This document shows, in pieces, positions 6,619-10,331 of a DNA stretch of 10,331 nt. The position numbers and the translations under genes are program-made. The notes under the pieces are model-generated. The model was not told the DNA's origin. It saw only the letters and a program-made list of their open reading frames with translations, and did not search any database. Source of the stretch: UBA6215 sp041663405. GTDB taxonomy: Bacteria; Omnitrophota; Gorgyraeia; Pluralincolimonadales; Pluralincolimonadaceae. The stretch is taken from assembly GCA_041663405.1 (NCBI GenBank), contig JBAYMW010000046.1, positions 1-10,331 on the forward strand, written 5' to 3'. Every line of letters starts with the position of its first letter. Position 1 is the first letter of the stretch.

Positions 6619-7893
6619 ATGAAAGTAAAAAGCAAGGAATTAGCCGGTTCCCGCAGGGGTTTCGAGATAGAGGTCCCCGCGGAGACGATAAAGGAAAAGT
6701 TTGAAGAGATCTACAACGAGATAGAAAAATATGCCGAGATCCCGGGCTACAGGCCGGGCAAGGCCCCTCGCTACCTCGTGGAGTCGCATTACAAGGACAA
6801 GGCGGGCGATGAAGTGAAGAAGCGCGTCATAGGCGATTCCATAGTGAAGGCGGTCAAGGAAGCCGGCATAGAGACGATAGGCATGCCTTCCGTCACCGAC
6901 ATCATCTTCGAGTCGGGCAAGCCGCTTTCGTTCAAGGCGGAGGTCCATGTCCGCCCGGATATTAAGCTTAAGAATTACAAGGGCCTGAAGGCCTCCAAAC
7001 AGAAAGCCCAGATCTCGACCGAGGATGTCGACAAGGTCATAGAGGAGCTGCAGGAGAGGCATTCGCAGCTGAAAGACGTTGCGGGACGCCCCGCGAAGGA
7101 TAACGACTGGTGCCTCTGCGACGTCGAGATATCGGTTGAAGGCAAGCCGGGCGAGAAGAACGAGAACGTCTGGTTCCCGCTCACGCCGAAATCCACGAAG
7201 CCGGAGTTCCTGAGCCAGCTTTTGGGCGCAGTCCCCGGGGACACGAGGACCGTCAGCACGGTGCTCCCGGCGAATTACCCGAAGAAGGACCAGGCCGGCA
7301 AGCCCGCCGTATTCATAGTGACCGTCAACCAGGTCAAGGAGAAGTCCGCGCCTGTGATAGATGATGAGTTCGCCAAGGATATAGGCGGCTTCAAATCCCT
7401 GCTCGAGCTGCGCGGGAATATCCGCGAGGAGCTCACGAAAGCGAAGGAGCAGGAAGTAAGGTTCAAGATGGAAGAGGAGCTCATGAACCAGCTGATCAAA
7501 TCGACCAGTTTTGAGGCGCCGTCCTCGATGGTCGACGCGGAAGCCGCGCACCTGCTGGGCGACGCGCAGCAGAGGCTCCAGTACATGGGCTATAAGATAG
7601 ACGACATACAGAAGGAAGAGGCCGCGATGAAGGACAAGTTCCGCGATGAGGCGACGAAGAGGGTAAAGGCGTATTTCATCCTCGATAAGATCGCGCAGGG
7701 CGAGAACCTTTCCGCGGGCCAGGAAGATATCAACAAGCGCATAGAGCTGATGGCCACCCGCGCGAAGAAGACCTTCGAGGAGGCGAAGAAATACCTCGAG
7801 GAAAACGGCCTCATGGAAGACATCAAGGCCGAGATCGCGCAGGATAAGGCAATGGAATTCGTGGTCACGAACGCTAAAGTAGAGGAGGCCTGA
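6619..7893 (+). CDS. tig: Trigger factor, ribosome-associated chaperone
   Basis: 424 aa, close to the usual ~430. Trigger factor binds ribosomal protein uL23 at the exit tunnel and shields nascent chains. Residues 1-~115 are the ribosome-binding domain with signature G43-Y-R-P-G-K-A-P50, where the consensus GFRxGKxP has Tyr for Phe. Residues ~150-240 take the place of the FKBP-type PPIase domain, but only its outer strands are recognisable ('LPANYPKKDQAGKPAVFIVT'); the usual 'FIPGFE' active-site block is replaced by 'PKSTKPEFLSQLLG', so prolyl isomerase activity is doubtful. Residues ~245-424 are the helical substrate-cradling domain, with 'DDEFAKDIGGFKSLLELRGN' at its start. The ATG lies eleven bases after the hpf stop and has no good Shine-Dalgarno sequence (AAAGG at 6598-6602 is too distant). 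clpP follows one base after its stop, as in many bacteria. Confidence 0.95.
   Translation: MKVKSKELAGSRRGFEIEVPAETIKEKFEEIYNEIEKYAEIPGYRPGKAPRYLVESHYKDKAGDEVKKRVIGDSIVKAVKEAGIETIGMPSVTDIIFESGKPLSFKAEVHVRPDIKLKNYKGLKASKQKAQISTEDVDKVIEELQERHSQLKDVAGRPAKDNDWCLCDVEISVEGKPGEKNENVWFPLTPKSTKPEFLSQLLGAVPGDTRTVSTVLPANYPKKDQAGKPAVFIVTVNQVKEKSAPVIDDEFAKDIGGFKSLLELRGNIREELTKAKEQEVRFKMEEELMNQLIKSTSFEAPSSMVDAEAAHLLGDAQQRLQYMGYKIDDIQKEEAAMKDKFRDEATKRVKAYFILDKIAQGENLSAGQEDINKRIELMATRAKKTFEEAKKYLEENGLMEDIKAEIAQDKAMEFVVTNAKVEEA
7881..7888 (+). promoter_or_regulatory. Strong ribosome binding site of clpP
   Basis: AGAGGAGG lies six bases before the clpP ATG at 7895 and inside the last codons of tig. It is the best match to the anti-Shine-Dalgarno sequence that I found in the window and contrasts with the weak site of tig. 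Confidence 0.6.
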
Positions 7894-7894
7894 G

Positions 7895-8503
7895 ATGGCG
7901 GATAAGGAACGGTCGCAGATGCTCGTCCCTATGGTAGTGGAACAGTCAGGTCGCGGCGAGCGGGCGTATGACATCTATTCGAGACTTCTCAAGGACAGGA
8001 TAATTTTCATCGGCACCCCGATCGACGATTACGTGGCTAACCTTATCATCGCGCAGATGCTCTTCCTCCAGATGGAAGACCCCGATAAGGACATAAACAT
8101 GTATATCAACACTCCGGGCGGCGTTGTCACGGCCGGCCTCGCGATCTACGACACTATCCAGTTCGTGAAGCCCGACGTCTGCACCTATTGCATAGGGCAG
8201 GCGACATCGATGGGCGCGATACTGCTGGCTGCGGGCACGAAGGGCAAGAGGCTCGCGCTGCCGAACGCGCGCATAATGATGCACCAGCCATGGGGCGGGA
8301 CGCAGGGCGCTGCGGCAGACATAAGCATCCAGGCGAAAGAGATATTGAGGATGCGCGACAGGATAGAAGAGCTGCTCGCGAAGCACACGGGCCAGCCGCT
8401 TGAGAAGATAAAGAAGGACACGGACAGGGATTATTTCCTCAGCGCCGAAGAGGCGAAGGCATACGGCATCGTTGACGAGGTCATAAAAGGAAAGAAGAAG
8501 TAG
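7895..8503 (+). CDS. clpP: ClpP, ATP-dependent Clp protease proteolytic subunit
   Basis: 202 aa, typical length. ClpP forms a double heptameric barrel in the cytoplasm and degrades proteins fed by ClpX or ClpA/ClpC. The catalytic triad is intact: Ser105 in 'GQATSMGAILLAAG', His130 in 'RIMMHQPWGG', and Asp179 in 'DTDRDYFLSAEEA', with the same spacings as in E. coli ClpP. The 'MYINTPGGVVTAGLAIYDT' block and the N-terminal 'RGERAYDIYSRLLKDRIIFIG' are also diagnostic. The N-terminus is only about eight residues longer than short forms, so any propeptide is minimal. It follows tig by one base and is followed by lon after eleven bases; clpX, which usually lies directly after clpP, is absent at this locus. 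The unfoldase partner must be encoded elsewhere. Confidence 0.98.
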   Translation: MADKERSQMLVPMVVEQSGRGERAYDIYSRLLKDRIIFIGTPIDDYVANLIIAQMLFLQMEDPDKDINMYINTPGGVVTAGLAIYDTIQFVKPDVCTYCIGQATSMGAILLAAGTKGKRLALPNARIMMHQPWGGTQGAAADISIQAKEILRMRDRIEELLAKHTGQPLEKIKKDTDRDYFLSAEEAKAYGIVDEVIKGKKK

Positions 8504-8514
8504 CCGAAGGATCC

Positions 8515-10331
8515 ATGAAAAAAGAAAACCAATCGAAAGATTCCTTACCGCTTTTACCCTTAAGGGACATGGTCGTATTCCCGTTCATGACCGTCCCGCT
8601 GGTCGTGGGCCGCGAGAAGTCTATCGCGGCGGTCGAGGAGTCCTTATCCAAAGATAAGACGATACTGCTCTGCGCGCAGAAGTCGGTCAAGGTCGAAGAG
8701 CCCTCCGCCGATGATATATATTCCATCGGCACGGTCGGCCAGATCATCCAGTCCGTAAAGCTTCCCGACGGCTCATACAAACTGCTCGTCGAGGGGGTCT
8801 ACCGCGCGCGGGTCATCAAGCTCTACGCGTTAAAGGGCTACCTGAACGCGGACATCGAGAACGTCCCGGTTCCCGCGGAGAAGACCATCGAGGTCGAAGC
8901 GATGGTGCGTTCCATGGTGAACCAGTTCGAGGAATATGTTAAATTGAACCAGCGCGTGCCTACCGAGGCGTATGCGACCATCGCGAACATAGCGGACCCG
9001 GACCAGATGGCCGATACCGCGGCCTCATACCTGACGATGCGCGTCGCCGAGAAGCAGGCGATACTCGAGATACTCGACCCGGTCGAGAGGATAAAGAAGC
9101 TTACCGAGGTCCTAAATTCCGAGATAGGCATCCTGCAGATAGAGAAGAAGATATCCTCGAACGTCCGCAAGCAGATCGAGAAGGCGCAGAAGGAATATTT
9201 CCTGCAGGAACAGCTGAAGGCGATCGAGAAAGAGCTCGGGCAGAAGGACGATTACAAGAACGAGCTTGATGAGCTGAAGGACAAGGTCAAGCAGGCCAAG
9301 ATGCCGAAGGACGCGCAGGAAGTCGCGATGCGCGAGGTCGAAAAACTTTCCAGGATGTACCCGAGCTCTCCCGAAGCTACCGTATCGCGCAATTATATAG
9401 ACTGGCTTGTGGCTATCCCGTGGTCGGTAAAGACCGAGGATAACCTCGATATAAAGAATGCCGAGAAGATCCTGGCCGAGGACCACTACGGCCTCGATAA
9501 GCCGAAGGAGAGGATACTCGAATACCTCGCGGTCCGCAAACTCGTCAAATCCATGAAGGGGCAGATACTCTGCTTCGTCGGCCCGCCCGGAGTCGGCAAG
9601 ACATCGCTCGCTAAATCGGTCGCGCGCGCCCTCGGGCGTAATTTCGTGCGCGTATCGCTCGGCGGCGTCCGCGACGAGGCCGAGATACGCGGCCACCGCA
9701 GGACATATATCGGCTCGATGCCCGGCCGCATAATACAATCCATAAGGAAAGCGAAGTCGAAGAACCCCGTCTTCCTTCTTGACGAGGTCGACAAGATGTC
9801 GACGGACTTTAGGGGAGACCCCGCGTCCGCGCTTCTCGAGGTCCTTGACCCCGAGCAGAACTCGACGTTCTCCGACCATTATCTCGAGGTAGATTTCGAC
9901 CTGTCGGATGTCATGTTCATCACGACCGCGAACTTCCAGGATAACATCCCTTTCCCGCTCCAGGACAGGATGGAGATGATAAAGATACCCGGCTATACCG
10001 AATACGAGAAAGTTAAGATCGCCCAGGGATTCCTGGTACCGAAGCAGATCAAGGCGAACGGCCTGAAGATAGAAGATATTAAGTTCACGCCGGACGGCAT
10101 ATTACGGATGATAAGAAGGTATACGCGCGAGGCGGGTGTGCGCAACCTTGAGCGCGAGATAGCGCGCGTATGCAGGCGCATAGCGAAAGAGGTCGTTAAG
10201 AAAGAGAAGGACCTGAAGATAAGGCTGACCGGCAGCCGCATTGAAAAATATCTCGGCCCGATGCAGTTCACCGAGCCGAAGAAGGAAGAGAAGAACGAGG
10301 TCGGCGTCGCCACGGGGCTCGCCTGGACCGA
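8515..10331 (+). CDS. lon: Lon, ATP-dependent protease, 3' partial
   Basis: 605 codons are present and the frame runs off the right edge. Lon degrades misfolded and selected regulatory proteins in the cytoplasm as a hexamer. Seen in order: the N-terminal substrate-binding domain beginning 'LPLLPLRDMVVFPFMTVPL' (about residues 11-200), a coiled-coil 'QKEYFLQEQLKAIEKELG' with 'YPSSPEATVSRNYIDWLVAIPW', the AAA+ module with Walker A GPPGVGKT at 356-363 and Walker B with D423-E424 ('FLLDEVDK'), the Lon block 'GGVRDEAEIRGHRRTYIGSM', the sensor region 'ITTANF' and 'PLQDRMEMIKIPGYTEYE', and the start of the protease domain 'GVATGLAWT'. The catalytic Ser-Lys dyad lies beyond the window, so activity cannot be judged. 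Start: ATG at 8515 with AAGGA at 8507-8511, a short spacing. No clpX intervenes between clpP and lon. Confidence 0.98.
   Translation, partial: MKKENQSKDSLPLLPLRDMVVFPFMTVPLVVGREKSIAAVEESLSKDKTILLCAQKSVKVEEPSADDIYSIGTVGQIIQSVKLPDGSYKLLVEGVYRARVIKLYALKGYLNADIENVPVPAEKTIEVEAMVRSMVNQFEEYVKLNQRVPTEAYATIANIADPDQMADTAASYLTMRVAEKQAILEILDPVERIKKLTEVLNSEIGILQIEKKISSNVRKQIEKAQKEYFLQEQLKAIEKELGQKDDYKNELDELKDKVKQAKMPKDAQEVAMREVEKLSRMYPSSPEATVSRNYIDWLVAIPWSVKTEDNLDIKNAEKILAEDHYGLDKPKERILEYLAVRKLVKSMKGQILCFVGPPGVGKTSLAKSVARALGRNFVRVSLGGVRDEAEIRGHRRTYIGSMPGRIIQSIRKAKSKNPVFLLDEVDKMSTDFRGDPASALLEVLDPEQNSTFSDHYLEVDFDLSDVMFITTANFQDNIPFPLQDRMEMIKIPGYTEYEKVKIAQGFLVPKQIKANGLKIEDIKFTPDGILRMIRRYTREAGVRNLEREIARVCRRIAKEVVKKEKDLKIRLTGSRIEKYLGPMQFTEPKKEEKNEVGVATGLAWT

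Noticed and set aside
6640..7974. A long minus-strand open frame opposite trigger factor (about 440 codons)
   Set aside because: The translation is rich in Arg and Leu with no recognisable domain, and it lies exactly opposite a clear trigger factor gene. It is a shadow produced by the codon pattern of the GC-rich coding strand.
9112..9879. A minus-strand open frame opposite lon (about 255 codons)
   Set aside because: It lies opposite the conserved Lon AAA+ module, and its sequence is low-information and Arg/Leu-rich.

Overview
This window is a dense, entirely plus-strand run of eleven protein-coding genes with almost no intergenic space (longest gap 47 bases). Ten genes are either complete or lack only the 5' end; the last is cut by the right edge. 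No RNA gene, mobile element, CRISPR array or phage gene is visible. The organism is a Gram-negative-type (diderm) bacterium that makes lipid A/LPS, shown by a lipid A acyltransferase and three Lpt transport domains, and that builds a type II secretion or type IV pilus machine. The DNA is moderately GC-rich, with frequent AGG arginine codons, frequent ATA isoleucine codons and few ATT codons. Domain fusions of PilM-PilN and LptC-LptA type in a pilin-rich diderm suggest an uncultivated lineage such as Omnitrophota or a relative in the PVC superphylum. That placement is inference only and was not tested.

Region 1 (1-3545) is the inner-membrane assembly platform of a type II secretion/type IV pilus system. 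It holds the end of a GspK-like minor pseudopilin, a PilM-PilN fusion with the architecture of GspL, a PilO/GspM-like protein, and a small PilP/GspC-like protein starting at TTG. Each start overlaps the preceding stop by 4, 13 or 14 bases, which points to translational coupling. No secretin gene follows.

Region 2 (3546-6008) is outer-membrane biogenesis. A near-consensus promoter lies in the 40-base gap and drives a lipid A late acyltransferase (LpxL family). A fused LptC-LptA protein and the LptB ATPase follow. The promoter sits so close to the GTG start that a leaderless mRNA is predicted.

Region 3 (6009-10331) is ribosome and protein quality control: long-form ribosome hibernation factor, trigger factor, ClpP and the first three quarters of Lon. 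The lptA-lptB-hpf order resembles the proteobacterial lpt-rpoN-hpf cluster without rpoN. The tig-clpP-lon order resembles the classical tig-clpP-clpX-lon cluster without clpX.

Most of the content is conserved core machinery. I do not see a clearly novel system. The points worth a second look are the two domain fusions, the predicted leaderless promoter, the degenerate PPIase domain of trigger factor, and the two missing partners in otherwise classical gene orders.
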